A DNA stretch of 60,679 nt from Rhodanobacteraceae bacterium (GCA_003142815.1 PLNP01000035.1:762-61440), one strand, 5' to 3'; positions 10,701 through 19,113 are shown, counted from the first letter of the stretch. Notes: generated by a model from the letters alone, not told the origin. Program-made: numbers and translations.

Positions 10701-10791
10701 CGAACGCGGCGGCGATGCCGCCCAGGGCGAGAATCAGGCACAGGAACAGCAGCGATCGCCGATGCGCATGCATCCACAGCGTCGGCGTCAT
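7723..10791 (-). CDS. RND efflux pump, inner-membrane transporter
   Basis: Proton-driven RND transporter of 1022 aa, the full family length, with two repeats of TM1 plus periplasmic loop plus TM2-6. The TM4 proton-relay region carries adjacent acids (GLIIDDVIVMLEHI) as in the HME/NFE-like branch. Porter-domain text such as GGAVEEYHVDIDPQRL matches CzcA/MdtB-type pumps. Its start overlaps the adaptor gene by 4 nt (ATGA), and it ends the OMF-adaptor-pump operon. The substrate is not evident: metal or drug are both possible. Confidence 0.93.
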   Translation of the reverse strand: MTPTLWMHAHRRSLLFLCLILALGGIAAAFGLPVSLFPDVSFPRVQVTLDAGDRPADQMVLQVTTPLEEAIRRVRDVRDVRSTTSRGGAEIAVTFDWGVDMSRAFLDVNAAVGQTLPELPAGTQLSTRRMDPTVFPVLAYSLRSATLSPTQLYDLAQYQLRPLLTGVAGVARVNVQGGAVEEYHVDIDPQRLRAQDLGVDDVVRAVGNAAVISALGRLQDHYKLFLVLANNQPGDVAALRNVVVRGGPGGIVRVGDVAEVVRSAKPQWSRVNADGQDAVLMQVYQQPAANSVQMVADVKARLAQFRKQLPAGVKIATWYDQSQLVAAAAASVRDAILIGIALAGLVLFVFLRNTRVILVALIVVPSVLAITVLLLRVLGMSFNMMTLGGMAAAVGLIIDDVIVMLEHIMRRLQSGGDAASTSVRERIAAAALEFTRPLTGSSAATIVIFVPLAFLSGVTGAFFKALSLTMASGLAISYFLTWVAVPLLAERFIDERHAVERPPGRLGHWTAERYASSLDFLLRKPLRVLIGVIPLLLLGLIAYRQVGTGFMPNMDEGGFILDYRSEPGTSLAETNRLLGQVEAIIRANPHVDTYSRRTGLQLGGGLTEANTGDFFIRLKDGSRPPIDEVMDDIRSQVEAQVHGLNIELAQLMEDLIGDLVAVPQPIEVKLYGDNPAQMDAAAKKVAAQIGKINGVVGVRDGINPAGDALEVQVDPVKAALAGVDPQSVADQVSLGMAGTVPAQLPQGPKMVGVRVWLSPSARSQIEQVAALPIRDSGGHVFPLSRVATLREQHGQPQITRENLKRMVAVTGRISGRDLGSTVADVKKLLDQRGALPTGMYYELGGLYAQQQQAFRGLTLVLIAAIALVFALLLFLYESFRVALVILAMPLLAMAAVFIGLWLTGIELNISAMMGMTMIVGIVTEVAIFYFSEFTSIQTSGPQREALLEAGHNRMRPILMSTLAAILTLLPLALAIGRGSQMQQPLAVAIIAGLLVQVPLVLLVMPVVYAMATARAARVGARG

Positions 10792-11876
10792 CGCGTGTTC
10801 TTCTCTGCCGCCTGCGGGTGCGCCGCGGCGCCGTCGCTCAACTCATAGGCGCCGAGCGTGACGACGGGGTCGTTGCCATCGAGTGTGCCGCTGATGCCGA
10901 TCGGGTCGCCCGTCGGCGCCACCACCTCGACATCCACGCGATGCGCCTTGCCCTGATGAAGCTGGAACACGTAGCTGCCCTGTTCGTCGCTGAGCAACGC
11001 GTCGCGTGGCACCGCCCAGGCGGTGTGCTGCGCAACCTCGATCTGCGCTCTCAAAGCTGTACCGGCAGTCAGCGACGCGGCCTTGTCGGTGTCGACATCC
11101 ACGAGGACGTCGATCAGATGCGTTTGCGGGTTCGTCGCGTCGCTGACAATGCTGACGCTTCCCTGCAATGGCTGTGCGGCGCCGCCATAGACTGGCGTCA
11201 CCGAGACTAGCATCCCGGGCCGAATCTTCGCCGCCTGCTCGGGGGCCACGCCGAGTTGCGCGGACAACGCACGCTGCGGAGTGAAGTCGAGCAGTCTGGC
11301 GCCGGCCTGTACGCGTTCGCCGACCGCGACCGCGATCGCGGTGACGACACCGTCGGCCGGCGCGGCGAGGACCGCGACATCCGCACTGCCGCCGAGGCGG
11401 TCCTGTGCGGCGAGGTTGCTTTGCGCGTCGGCCAGCGCCTTGCGCACGCTCGCGAGCTGCGCGTTGGTGGCCAGATGTTCGCCGACCAGGCGCTCGGTGC
11501 GCGCCAGTTCGCCGTGCGCGAGACCGAGTGCGCTCTGCGCCTGCTGGTAGGTGCTGCGCATGGCAGGATCGGTGGCGAGCCGCAGCAGCGCTTGGCCCTT
11601 GCTCACGCGGCGTCCTGGGGTCACTTCGGTGGCGACGACCTGGCCGGCCTGCGGCAGAGTCAGGGTCTGCGTGTGGCGGCTGTCGCCGGCAAACGTTCCA
11701 AACGCCTCGACGTGATCATGGAACACCTGCTGCGTCGGCGTTGCCACGCCGACCGCGACGGATTCGGCTTTGCTCGCGGCGCTTGCGTCGGCTTCATCGC
11801 CCGATCGTGAACAGGCTGCCAGCAACAGCAGCGGTAGCAGCAGGAAGGTGTGCAGGCGAAGCGAGCGCAGGATCAT
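10788..11876 (-). CDS. RND periplasmic adaptor lipoprotein (MFP/HlyD)
   Basis: Membrane-fusion protein bridging the pump and the outer-membrane channel; 362 aa from ATG 11876. It begins with a lipoprotein signal (LLLAACSRSG, lipobox Cys near residue 20). A biotinyl-lipoyl half, an alpha-helical hairpin (about 105-165), the second lipoyl half (VLAAPADGVVTAIAVAVGE) and beta-barrel and membrane-proximal domains follow. Both ends overlap their neighbours by 4 nt, implying translational coupling. A longer open frame extends to 12764 but is only the shadow of the OMF gene. Confidence 0.93.
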   Translation of the reverse strand: MILRSLRLHTFLLLPLLLLAACSRSGDEADASAASKAESVAVGVATPTQQVFHDHVEAFGTFAGDSRHTQTLTLPQAGQVVATEVTPGRRVSKGQALLRLATDPAMRSTYQQAQSALGLAHGELARTERLVGEHLATNAQLASVRKALADAQSNLAAQDRLGGSADVAVLAAPADGVVTAIAVAVGERVQAGARLLDFTPQRALSAQLGVAPEQAAKIRPGMLVSVTPVYGGAAQPLQGSVSIVSDATNPQTHLIDVLVDVDTDKAASLTAGTALRAQIEVAQHTAWAVPRDALLSDEQGSYVFQLHQGKAHRVDVEVVAPTGDPIGISGTLDGNDPVVTLGAYELSDGAAAHPQAAEKNTR

Positions 11877-13297
11877 GGCGAGGCCGGGTCCGTGGGTTGT
11901 GGCCAGTCGCCGCCGACGAGGGCGTCGAGTGCGATGGCTTGCTCGTGAGTGTTCTGCTCCAGCGTGGCCAGATCCGTGTCGGCGGCGAGTGCGCTGGCGC
12001 GGATCGCCAGATACGTCGGCCAGTCCAGCTGTCCGGCGGCATAGGCACGTTCGGCGTCGATGCGTGCACGCGTCAGTTCGCTCGCATTCTTCGTCAGCAC
12101 AGCGCGCTGCGCGCGGTAGCGGATCATGTCCTGAAACAGGCGATCGATGTCGTTGCGGCTGGCCAGTACGCGCACGGCATATTCGTCGCGCAGGCGCTGC
12201 CGGGTCGCGGTTGCGATCGCGATATTGCCGCGGTTGCCATCCAACAGCGGCAGCGACAGCGCGACCGAGAATCCCGAGGTGTAGACGCTGCCGGTATCGC
12301 GTGCGCGCGTGAAACCGACGCTGATCGCGGGGAACTGGGCGAGGATCGCCGCGTGCAGCGTCGATTCCTGCGCCTCGTAGCCGGCTTGCAGCGCGCGCAG
12401 GTCCGGCCGTCGGCGGGTCATGTCCGCGAGCGCTGCATCCAGCTGGCGCGAATCCGGATCGACCCGATACGGCGGTCCAACCAGCTGCAGCGGCACGTTC
12501 GTACCGAGGCCGAGCAGAGTGCGCAGATCGTGCTCGGCCTGATTGACCTGGCGCTCGCTGTCGGCCAGTTTGCCGACGACATCGGCACCGGCACGCAAGC
12601 CGCTGCTGGCGCTGTCGTAGGTCAGGTCGCCGGCTGCCAGCGCACGCTCGATGGCCGGTTGCAACGGCGCCAGCGCAGCGCGTTCCTCGCGCAATCGCGC
12701 CATCTGCGCGCGCAAGTCGTGGATCTTGTCGAACAACTGGCGTGCCTTGGCGACGGTCTGCCATTCGTTCCAGAGCAGGTCCAGATGCACGGCGCGTGTC
12801 TTGCCTCTTGCCGCCGCCGCGCGCGCCGAATGGGTCAACAGATTGCCGAGGTCGTAGCTGAGTCCCAGATTGAACGCGCTGGTGAGGTCGGGTTGATGGC
12901 TGGTCGGCCGATCGCGACTCGCACTCAACTGGGGATCGGGCAGCAGTCCCGCCGCGAACGCCTGCGCCTCGGCGACGCCGAGGTCGTCACGCAGGACGCG
13001 CAGGTCCGGGCTGTTCGCGACCGCCAGCATCGCGACCTCGGTGACGTCGAGGCCATCGGTCGGATCGAAGCGATGTGCGGCCAGCGCACGAGTCGGCATC
13101 GATGCGGCGGGCACCTGGATATCGGCGAGACGCTGCGCGGCGCGCGGATCGGTCAACGGCAGCGGTCGATAACTCGCACAGGCGCCGAGCAGCGCGCAGG
13201 TAACCAGCAAGGTCACACGGCGGGCTGCACGCTGCAGGCTATCGCCGCGTATGGCTGAGCCGCTCAGCGCATCAGGCATACCGGTGCATCCGGGCAT
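11873..13297 (-). CDS. TolC/NodT-type outer-membrane efflux lipoprotein
   Basis: Outer-membrane channel of the tripartite pump, 474 aa from ATG 13297 (or 468 aa from ATG 13279; neither has a strong ribosome site). A lipobox (VTCALLGACASYRP) gives a lipidated NodT/CusC-like N-terminus. Two repeated outer-membrane efflux protein domains with long helices follow. It is the first gene of the operon. Its leader contains an inverted repeat at 13298-13312 and the first copy of the triple-hairpin element at 13326-13442. Confidence 0.92.
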   Translation of the reverse strand: MPGCTGMPDALSGSAIRGDSLQRAARRVTLLVTCALLGACASYRPLPLTDPRAAQRLADIQVPAASMPTRALAAHRFDPTDGLDVTEVAMLAVANSPDLRVLRDDLGVAEAQAFAAGLLPDPQLSASRDRPTSHQPDLTSAFNLGLSYDLGNLLTHSARAAAARGKTRAVHLDLLWNEWQTVAKARQLFDKIHDLRAQMARLREERAALAPLQPAIERALAAGDLTYDSASSGLRAGADVVGKLADSERQVNQAEHDLRTLLGLGTNVPLQLVGPPYRVDPDSRQLDAALADMTRRRPDLRALQAGYEAQESTLHAAILAQFPAISVGFTRARDTGSVYTSGFSVALSLPLLDGNRGNIAIATATRQRLRDEYAVRVLASRNDIDRLFQDMIRYRAQRAVLTKNASELTRARIDAERAYAAGQLDWPTYLAIRASALAADTDLATLEQNTHEQAIALDALVGGDWPQPTDPASP

Positions 13298-13312
13298 TGG
13301 AATGTTGTTCCA
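13298..13312. promoter_or_regulatory. possible operator in efflux operon leader
   Basis: TGGAA and TTCCA form an inverted repeat with a 5-nt centre, immediately upstream of the first efflux gene. The size and place suit a repressor site, but no regulator gene is adjacent, so this is only a candidate. Confidence 0.25.
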
Positions 13313-13325
13313 TGGCAGACACTCT

Positions 13326-13442
13326 TATTGGTCCGGCACTCAGAGTTTGAGTGCCTTCCGCTTGCCCTCTCCTGCGTCAGCGGGGAGGGCAACGGGGGAT
13401 TGATTCGATCGATTGGAATCTGAATTCGTTCCGAATCAATAG
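13326..13442 (-). repeat. triple-hairpin intergenic element, copy 1
   Basis: Read on the minus strand it starts TATTGATTCGG and ends CCGGACCAATAA. Stem 1 pairs TTGATTCGG-like and CGAATCAA arms, a C-run/G-run stem lies in the middle, and stem 3 pairs GGCACTCA with TGAGTGCC. It ends 28 nt before the efflux operon start and points toward it. The same element recurs at 32315-32435 and 49523-49644. Confidence 0.9.
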
Positions 13443-13515
13443 TGAAACGTCCTCGCGCGCGAGGACGCAGGTGGGCACGCATCCGCCCATCGCGCACGAA
13501 GATCGCGAGCGCATG

Positions 13516-14583
13516 CTATTTCGCGTGCGTGGCGGCAACGGCGTGCGGCCCGACCACCAGGATGACGAAGCTGTCCGCCTTCATCGCCGGACGCGTCTTC
13601 GGCTTGCCCTCGACCGGCGCAGGCGCCGGCTCGAATTCCGCGGCGGCGAGAAACACGCGCTGCGAAGGCGGGTCGATCGCGAGCGTGCGCGCACTCTTTT
13701 GCGTCGGCACGTTCGCGACCACCGTGTAGTGATCGGCATCATTCTGATGGATCACGGTCAGCGTGCCGTCCTCGCCGTTGGAACTGAATACGAGATGGCG
13801 TTGCGCGTCGAAGGCGACCGCATCCGGTCCCTTGCCGATCGGCACGTCGGCGACGTGGTGGCCGGATTTCGCATCGGTGACGACGAGCCGCCCGTTCTGG
13901 CAGACCGAGAACAGGCGCTGGCGCGCGCGATCGAGAGCGAGGCCGCTCGGTTCCTCGCAACCGGGCAGCGGCCAAGTCGCGACGACCTTGGCCGTGCGCG
14001 CGTCGATGGTCGTCAGCTCGGCGCGATCCTCGATATTGAGGTAGAGGCGCCCGGCGCCGTCGCTGACCGCGAACTCCGGCTTGCCGGTCAGCGCGATCGT
14101 GGCGATCGGCCGATCCGTCTTCGCGTCGATCACGGTTGCATCCTTGCTGTGCCCGTTGAATGTGAACACGCGCTGGGTTGGCTCATCGAAGAGGATCGCG
14201 TCGGGATTGTGGCCCTCGATCGGGATGGTTTTCAGTGTCGCCAGGCTCTTGAGGTCGAAGACGGTCACGCTGTCGCCGCGGCCATTGCTCGCGTAACCCC
14301 GGTTCAAGCCCGGCGCCAGTGCGACGCCGTGAACACCTTCGGTCGGTCGCACCTCACCGAGCATCTTGCCGTGGTCGATATCGACCACGGCGACATGATC
14401 CGAACGGGTCACGAACAACCGGTGCGTCGCCGCATCGAGGCTGAGATAGTCCCAGCCGCCGGTGCCGCCAATCGCCCAGCGCGCGTTGACTTGCCAGGTC
14501 TGGGCAGGACTCGAGTCGGCGACGGCGTACCCGCCGGCGGTGAGAGCGAAAGCAGCGACAGTAAACAACGTGCAAGTACGCAT
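13516..14583 (-). CDS. YncE-like exported beta-propeller protein
   Basis: A 355-residue secreted protein of the YncE/40-residue YVTN family. A signal peptide (1-22, ending GGYAVA) is followed by repeated blades of the type RVFTFNGHSKDATVIDAKT, each about 40-45 residues, consistent with a seven-bladed propeller. The biochemical role is not known; family members bind metal or DNA, or serve as scaffolds. It lies 23 nt downstream of the sensor kinase gene on the same strand, so it may be an output gene of the two-component system. Confidence 0.85.
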   Translation of the reverse strand: MRTCTLFTVAAFALTAGGYAVADSSPAQTWQVNARWAIGGTGGWDYLSLDAATHRLFVTRSDHVAVVDIDHGKMLGEVRPTEGVHGVALAPGLNRGYASNGRGDSVTVFDLKSLATLKTIPIEGHNPDAILFDEPTQRVFTFNGHSKDATVIDAKTDRPIATIALTGKPEFAVSDGAGRLYLNIEDRAELTTIDARTAKVVATWPLPGCEEPSGLALDRARQRLFSVCQNGRLVVTDAKSGHHVADVPIGKGPDAVAFDAQRHLVFSSNGEDGTLTVIHQNDADHYTVVANVPTQKSARTLAIDPPSQRVFLAAAEFEPAPAPVEGKPKTRPAMKADSFVILVVGPHAVAATHAK

Positions 14584-14606
14584 GGGAATGTCCTTGGCTG
14601 GAAGAG

Positions 14607-16037
14607 TCAGGGTGAATATCCGACACCGGCGCTTGAGGTGGTTGGCCGCGTCGCGATGATAGGCGCCGGAAACGCGATTTCGACGCGCAAGCCTTCATGT
14701 GTGTCGACGTCCGCGAGCGTCACACGCGCGCGATGCAATTGGGCGATACGGGCGACGATCGAGAGGCCGAGGCCGCTACCCTCGCTGATGCCGTCGGGCC
14801 CGCGCTGGAAGCGCTCGAACATCGACGCACGCCGCGCCGGTTCGATGCCGGGACCGTGATTGGCGATCGACAGTCGAGTGCCGCCGTCATGCTGCGCGAT
14901 GTCGATCTCGACGCGGCCGCCGGGGAAGCTGTAGCGAATCGCATTGTCGAGGAGGTTGCGCAGCAGCGTGCGCAGGCCAGGCTCCCAGCCATCGACGATG
15001 CAGGCCTCCGCTTCGCTGTTGATCGCGATTTCGAGATCCTTGTCCGCCGCCATCGCGCCGAGTTCCTGCAACTCTTCGTCGACACAGCGACGAAGATCGA
15101 CCGCTCGCAGTTCGCGCGTCGAAGTCGCCGCATCCCAACGCGCAAGTTCCAGCATCTGGTTGACGATGCGGGTCAGCCGGGTCAAGCCCTGCTCGGCTTT
15201 ACCCAGGGCTTGCGCGATCGCCGTGGGCGTGGCTGCGGCCTGTGCGTTTTCGATATGTATCAACGCACCGGCGACCGGCGTGCGCAATTCATGCGCGGCA
15301 TTCGCGGTGAACTGACGCTCGTGATGCAGCAAGCTGCGAACACGGCTCAAGAGACCATTGAGCGCCGCGACAACCGGCTCGATTTCGCGCGGCAGATCCG
15401 CGACGGCGACCGCTTCGGTATCGTCGGGCCGACGTTCGGCGAGTCGGTCGGCGAGCACGCGCAACGGTCGCAGACCGCGGCGCACTGCCCATCCCGCGAG
15501 CAGGGCAAGCAACGGAAGCCCGATCGCGACCGGCGCGACCGCCTCGATCGCCAGTGCACGCGCGATATCGTGACGACTGTCATAGCGCTCGCCGACACGC
15601 ACCCAATTCCGCCGCGCGTCCTGCAACGTGAATACACGCCAGCGCCTGCCACTGACCAGGATATCGGCAAAGCCGGCCGCCGCTGCGTCGAGAGGTATAT
15701 CGCGCAGATTCCCCGAGTTCATCAACAACCGCTTCGCAACGCTCCAGTACTGGAACCCGATCTCCATCTCGTAACTGTGACCGCGCACGGTCAGCGCCTG
15801 CTTGCCCTCTTCGTCGTGCCAGCTGGAAATTTCCAACGGCGTTTTCGCCGTGAGTGCGGTGGTGCCGGCGTCGGCGACCAACGCGCTGATCGTGCGCGCG
15901 CTCTGGGCGAGACGCGCATCGCTGAGTTCGTCGACCTCGCCCCTCATGAAGACGTAACTGAGCGTTACCAGCGGGATCAGCACCGCCGCGATGACCGCGA
16001 GCACGAGAACGCTGATACGGTTGCGCAGCGAGCGCAT
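14607..16037 (-). CDS. sensor histidine kinase (QseC/PmrB-like)
   Basis: Inner-membrane kinase, 476 aa. TM1 is about 8-30 and TM2 about 163-184, with a periplasmic sensor region of roughly 130 residues between them. A HAMP-like linker follows, then the H-box AAHELRTPVAG with phospho-acceptor H249. The ATPase domain carries the N-box NLLDNAIRYS (361-370) and the SGLGLSIV glycine box. The start overlaps the end of the response regulator gene by one base (16037). The ligand cannot be told from sequence. Confidence 0.94.
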   Translation of the reverse strand: MRSLRNRISVLVLAVIAAVLIPLVTLSYVFMRGEVDELSDARLAQSARTISALVADAGTTALTAKTPLEISSWHDEEGKQALTVRGHSYEMEIGFQYWSVAKRLLMNSGNLRDIPLDAAAAGFADILVSGRRWRVFTLQDARRNWVRVGERYDSRHDIARALAIEAVAPVAIGLPLLALLAGWAVRRGLRPLRVLADRLAERRPDDTEAVAVADLPREIEPVVAALNGLLSRVRSLLHHERQFTANAAHELRTPVAGALIHIENAQAAATPTAIAQALGKAEQGLTRLTRIVNQMLELARWDAATSTRELRAVDLRRCVDEELQELGAMAADKDLEIAINSEAEACIVDGWEPGLRTLLRNLLDNAIRYSFPGGRVEIDIAQHDGGTRLSIANHGPGIEPARRASMFERFQRGPDGISEGSGLGLSIVARIAQLHRARVTLADVDTHEGLRVEIAFPAPIIATRPTTSSAGVGYSP

Positions 16038-16699
16038 CAGGATTTTCCCTTGACCAGCAGATAGCCGAGACCACGCACGGTGCGGATCGCGTCGCTCGCG
16101 AGCTTGCGCCGCAACGCGTGCACGTGCACCTCGAGTGCGTTGCTGTCGACACCGGCATTGCCGTACATGGCCTGTTCCAGTGCGGCGCGCGTGACCACAC
16201 GCCCGGCTCGCTCGGCGAGCGCGCGCAGGAGTAGGAACTCGGTACGCGAAAGATCGAGTGTGCGTCCCGCGTAGCTCGCGTCGAATGCGACCGTGTCGAG
16301 CGTCAGTGCCCCGGCTTCGACGAGCCGGTGCGCGAGGCCGTTCGCACGGCGATGCAGCGCACGCAGGCGCGCCGCGAGCTCGTCGAGATGAAACGGTTTC
16401 ACCAGATAGTCGTCGGCGCCCGCGTCGAGCCCGTCGATGCGATCGGGCAGGGTGTCGCGCGCGGTAACGATCAATACCGGAATAAGGATCTTGTCGCGGC
16501 GCAATGCCTTGAGCACGCCGAGACCATCGACCTTTGGCAAGCCGAGATCGAGCACCGCGATGTCGAACGCGGTCGCGCGCGCGGCAGCCAGCGCCGCAGC
16601 GCCATCACGCACCCACTCGCATGTGTACGACCAGCGCCGCAGCGCATCCTCGATGCCCTGGCCCAGCAACACATCGTCTTCGACGACGAGAACATGCAC
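16037..16699 (-). CDS. OmpR-family response regulator (QseB/PmrA-like)
   Basis: Receiver plus winged-helix regulator, 220 aa from the GTG at 16699. Acidic pocket VVEDD at 5-9, phospho-acceptor D51 in AVLDLGLPKVDG, and the C-terminal Trans_reg_C domain with ALEVHVHALRRKL. The frame is open to an ATG at 16753, but that extension would start in the presumed promoter, so GTG is preferred. It is partner to the kinase directly downstream, and it may regulate itself through the box at 16754-16775. Confidence 0.93.
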   Translation of the reverse strand: MHVLVVEDDVLLGQGIEDALRRWSYTCEWVRDGAAALAAARATAFDIAVLDLGLPKVDGLGVLKALRRDKILIPVLIVTARDTLPDRIDGLDAGADDYLVKPFHLDELAARLRALHRRANGLAHRLVEAGALTLDTVAFDASYAGRTLDLSRTEFLLLRALAERAGRVVTRAALEQAMYGNAGVDSNALEVHVHALRRKLASDAIRTVRGLGYLLVKGKS

Positions 16700-16753
16700 G
16701 TTGGAGCGCGCCCTTTTCAGCCGGATCGGCCCAGCGTGCAGCTTACGCGGCAC

Positions 16754-16775
16754 GGCTTATACCAACCTTAAAGCC
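16754..16775 (-). promoter_or_regulatory. PmrA/QseB-like box and promoter of the two-component operon
   Basis: The minus strand reads CTTTAAGGTTGGTATAAG: half-sites TTTAAG and TATAAG separated by five bases, similar to direct-repeat PmrA/QseB boxes. The second half doubles as a plausible -10 hexamer. The outer bases GGCTT/AAGCC also make a palindrome. Confidence 0.4.
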
Positions 16776-16938
16776 TGCCATTGCGAGTCATGCCGCCGCC
16801 CTGCCGCCAATCCAGGTGCGGCGCACGCGAGCACGCACCCAGCGCCACATCGATCACACGCAGGTCCGCTTGATCGGTGCCGCCAGCGGGTACTTCGCGG
16901 GTTGGAACGGCGCTCGCACCAAATCGATCGGGCGCGGG

Positions 16939-17535
16939 CTACAGACATTCCAGCGCAGCGACCGAGCGCATCAGGCGCGGCCCGAGATACGCGTGCGATC
17001 CGCAAGGAAGCAGGCCGGCCTCGACAAACGCCGCGCGGTACCAAGCCGGCGAACGCGCGATAAAGCCCGTGCGGTCGCCGGATGGGTTGTCGCGTGCGAT
17101 AAAAACTTCGAGAAACGCGAGACCTTCGAGAAGATCGCCGAAACCGGACAGACCGCGACGCAATTCGGGCGCGGGGACGTAATGCAGCATATCGCTGCAC
17201 ACGATCAGGTCGAAGCGCTCGTCGAAGCGCAACTCGCCGAGCTGGCCGAACGTCGCCAGCCCGATGCCGCGGGTACGACCGTAACGCGCGACGGCATACT
17301 CGCTTGAATCGAGGCCGCGATAGTCGATCTTGGGCCGCAGCCGCTTCAGCGGCGCACGCCACGCGCCCTCGCCACAACCGACATCGAGCACGTTGCGCAG
17401 CGGCCGCGCCAGATAGTACTCGGCCAGGTGCACGACCATGGCGACCTTGCGCGCCAATTGCGCGCGCGAACCGACGCGGTGGCGTGGGTCGCGATACCAC
17501 TTCTGGAAATAGGCACGGTCATAAACCTTGCTCAT
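16939..17535 (-). CDS. class I SAM-dependent methyltransferase
   Basis: A 198-residue Rossmann methyltransferase. SAM motif I NVLDVGCGEGAW lies at about 48-59, an acidic strand-2 end (GLDSSEYAV) follows, and the motif IV region is DLIVCSDMLHYV. The substrate is unknown. The N-terminal YDRAYFQKWYRDPRHRVG text is typical of a small family of uncharacterised proteobacterial proteins. It is a stand-alone gene, with no tight operon partner, on the same strand as the two-component operon. Confidence 0.82.
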   Translation of the reverse strand: MSKVYDRAYFQKWYRDPRHRVGSRAQLARKVAMVVHLAEYYLARPLRNVLDVGCGEGAWRAPLKRLRPKIDYRGLDSSEYAVARYGRTRGIGLATFGQLGELRFDERFDLIVCSDMLHYVPAPELRRGLSGFGDLLEGLAFLEVFIARDNPSGDRTGFIARSPAWYRAAFVEAGLLPCGSHAYLGPRLMRSVAALECL

Positions 17536-17710
17536 GGATGCATTCGGCTTGGCGTCGGATCGCGCATGATAAGCGATGCGAGTCCCGCCTCCGCGTCGTG
17601 CGATGCATCACCCCAGCCTCAGTCGGGCGATGCGCCGGTAGCGAGCGGACGACGCCGCTACGCTGTCAGCGGCAGCCAGCGATGCGAATCGTCCGGCGCA
17701 GCATCAGTCG

Positions 17711-17739
17711 TTGCATATGCAATCGAATTGGAAAATACT
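17711..17739 (+). promoter_or_regulatory. palindromic operator and promoter of the Xre-RES module
   Basis: A perfect 12-bp palindrome TTGCATATGCAA (17711-17722) contains a -35-like TTGCAT. Seventeen bases later AATACT (17734-17739) can serve as -10. A degenerate second half, TTGCAcAGGCAA, follows at about 17740. This is a suitable site for autorepression by the antitoxin. Confidence 0.45.
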
Positions 17740-17767
17740 TGCACAGGCAATGACAGAGGGAAACACC

Positions 17768-18157
17768 ATGTCGCCGTCGATTTCTCCCAAGCGCAACCCG
17801 ATCGCCGATTCTGCGAGCGTGCTGACCCGCGCCGCGCTGCGTGCTGCGGACATCCTCGAGGTTCCGCAACGCACACTGGCCGACATCATCGGCGTCAGCG
17901 CCTCGACGATTTCACGGGCGGCGAGTGCGCGCGCACCGATCGCGCCTGCCAGCAAGGCCGGCGAACTGGCCAAACTCTGGGTGCGCGTATTTCGCTCGCT
18001 CGATGCGATCGTCGGTTCCAATGACATCGCCGCGCGCGCCTGGCTGACGTCGCCGAACGCCGCGTTCGGCGGTGAACCGCCGCTGCAACGTCTGCGCAGC
18101 GCCGAAGGTCTGGTTCACGTGCTGCATTATCTGGACAGCGCACGCGCTCGCTTGTGA
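17768..18157 (+). CDS. Xre/MbcA/ParS-type antitoxin
   Basis: A 129-residue antitoxin of the type II Xre-RES family. A Xre-like helix-turn-helix spans about 20-55 (LRAADILEVPQRTLADIIG then SASTISRAAS). The C-terminal toxin-binding half includes AWLTSPNAAFGGEPPLQRL, a hallmark of the MbcA/ParS domain. ATG 17768 has an AGAGGG ribosome site; an open frame from 17711 crosses the operator and is disfavoured. It presumably neutralises the RES toxin 136 nt downstream and represses its own promoter. Confidence 0.88.
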   Translation: MSPSISPKRNPIADSASVLTRAALRAADILEVPQRTLADIIGVSASTISRAASARAPIAPASKAGELAKLWVRVFRSLDAIVGSNDIAARAWLTSPNAAFGGEPPLQRLRSAEGLVHVLHYLDSARARL

Positions 18158-18293
18158 CACAGGGTGCGGCATCGCGAATGCAACCACGCCGGCGGCGGAC
18201 AGGCGCCGTGCAAGCGAAGGTGGATGGGGAACGCCGCGTGATCGCAATGCCTGCGACAGGCTATTGCCATCGTTCGCGGCATCGTGATGCGCG

Positions 18294-19037
18294 ATGAAGA
18301 TGATGACTCCACAAACCCTGCACAAAGCGGCGCGGCGCATCAACGCCAAGCCGTGGCGCGTGGTCGAGGCGCAGCATCGTGCGTCGACGATGCGCCTGGT
18401 CGATACACTCGACGAACAACGTGCGCTCGAGGATTTGCTTGAGGCGAGCAAGCCGCCAATGCCGCTGGAAGCCTGGCACCTGCATTATTTGCTGGCAACG
18501 CCGTTTCGCTACTCGGCGCCGCCGCCGCTGGGTTCGCGCTTCCGCAGCATTGGCGATGCCGGTGTCTGGTACGGCGCGGACGTGGTGGCGACTGCGCTGG
18601 CCGAAGTCGCGTACTGGAGGCTGCGCTTTCTCGCCGATTCGCCGGCGACGCCCGATCTGCCGCCAGTCCCGCATACCGCGTTCCGCGCGAGCGTCGGCGG
18701 CAGCGCGCTCGTGCTGGGCGATCCGCTGTTCGCACGTCAACGCAAAGCCTGGGAAGATCCGGCGAGCTATGCAGCTTCGCAGGCACTCGCATGCACGGCG
18801 CGCGAAGCGGGCATCGCGCTGATCCGCTACCGCTCGGCGCGTGATCCGGAACACCGCGCCTGCATCGCGCTATTGACTCCAAAAGCATTTCGCCAGCCGG
18901 CGCCGCTGGAACAACACATCTGGCTGATCAAGGTCTCGCGCACGCAGGTGATCGCGGAAACGAATCTTGGCGCCGAGCGCATCGCGTTCGCGCCAGAGGC
19001 GCTCGGTTTGCCGACGGCAATTCCGGTACGCCAATAG
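18294..19037 (+). CDS. RES-domain toxin (NAD+ phosphorylase family)
   Basis: A 247-aa toxin. Known RES toxins deplete NAD+ by phosphorolysis. The RES signature is seen as FRYS (R72), GVWYGADVVATALAEVAYWR (E104) and IRYRSARDPEHRAC (S181). It is somewhat longer than many RES toxins, with an extra N-terminal helical region of about 65 residues. The gap of 136 nt from the antitoxin is larger than the usual near-overlap, so the toxin may have its own weak initiation. No ribosome site stands out. Confidence 0.88.
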   Translation: MKMMTPQTLHKAARRINAKPWRVVEAQHRASTMRLVDTLDEQRALEDLLEASKPPMPLEAWHLHYLLATPFRYSAPPPLGSRFRSIGDAGVWYGADVVATALAEVAYWRLRFLADSPATPDLPPVPHTAFRASVGGSALVLGDPLFARQRKAWEDPASYAASQALACTAREAGIALIRYRSARDPEHRACIALLTPKAFRQPAPLEQHIWLIKVSRTQVIAETNLGAERIAFAPEALGLPTAIPVRQ

Positions 19038-19113
19038 TGGTTGGCGAGAGGCCCGGTCAAAGTGCGGTGCTGCCACCGCATTGGGTCACCCATTCGAACC
19101 CTTGGGGGCTCGA

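Noticed and set aside
10788-12764. 658-codon version of the efflux adaptor
   Set aside because: The first ~296 codons overlap the OMF gene and are low-complexity Arg-rich; the lipoprotein signal at ATG 11876 gives the true start.
11405-13258. Plus-strand open frame of 617 codons over the efflux adaptor and OMF genes
   Set aside because: Arg-rich translation with no domain, fully antisense to two well-supported genes; a by-product of high GC.
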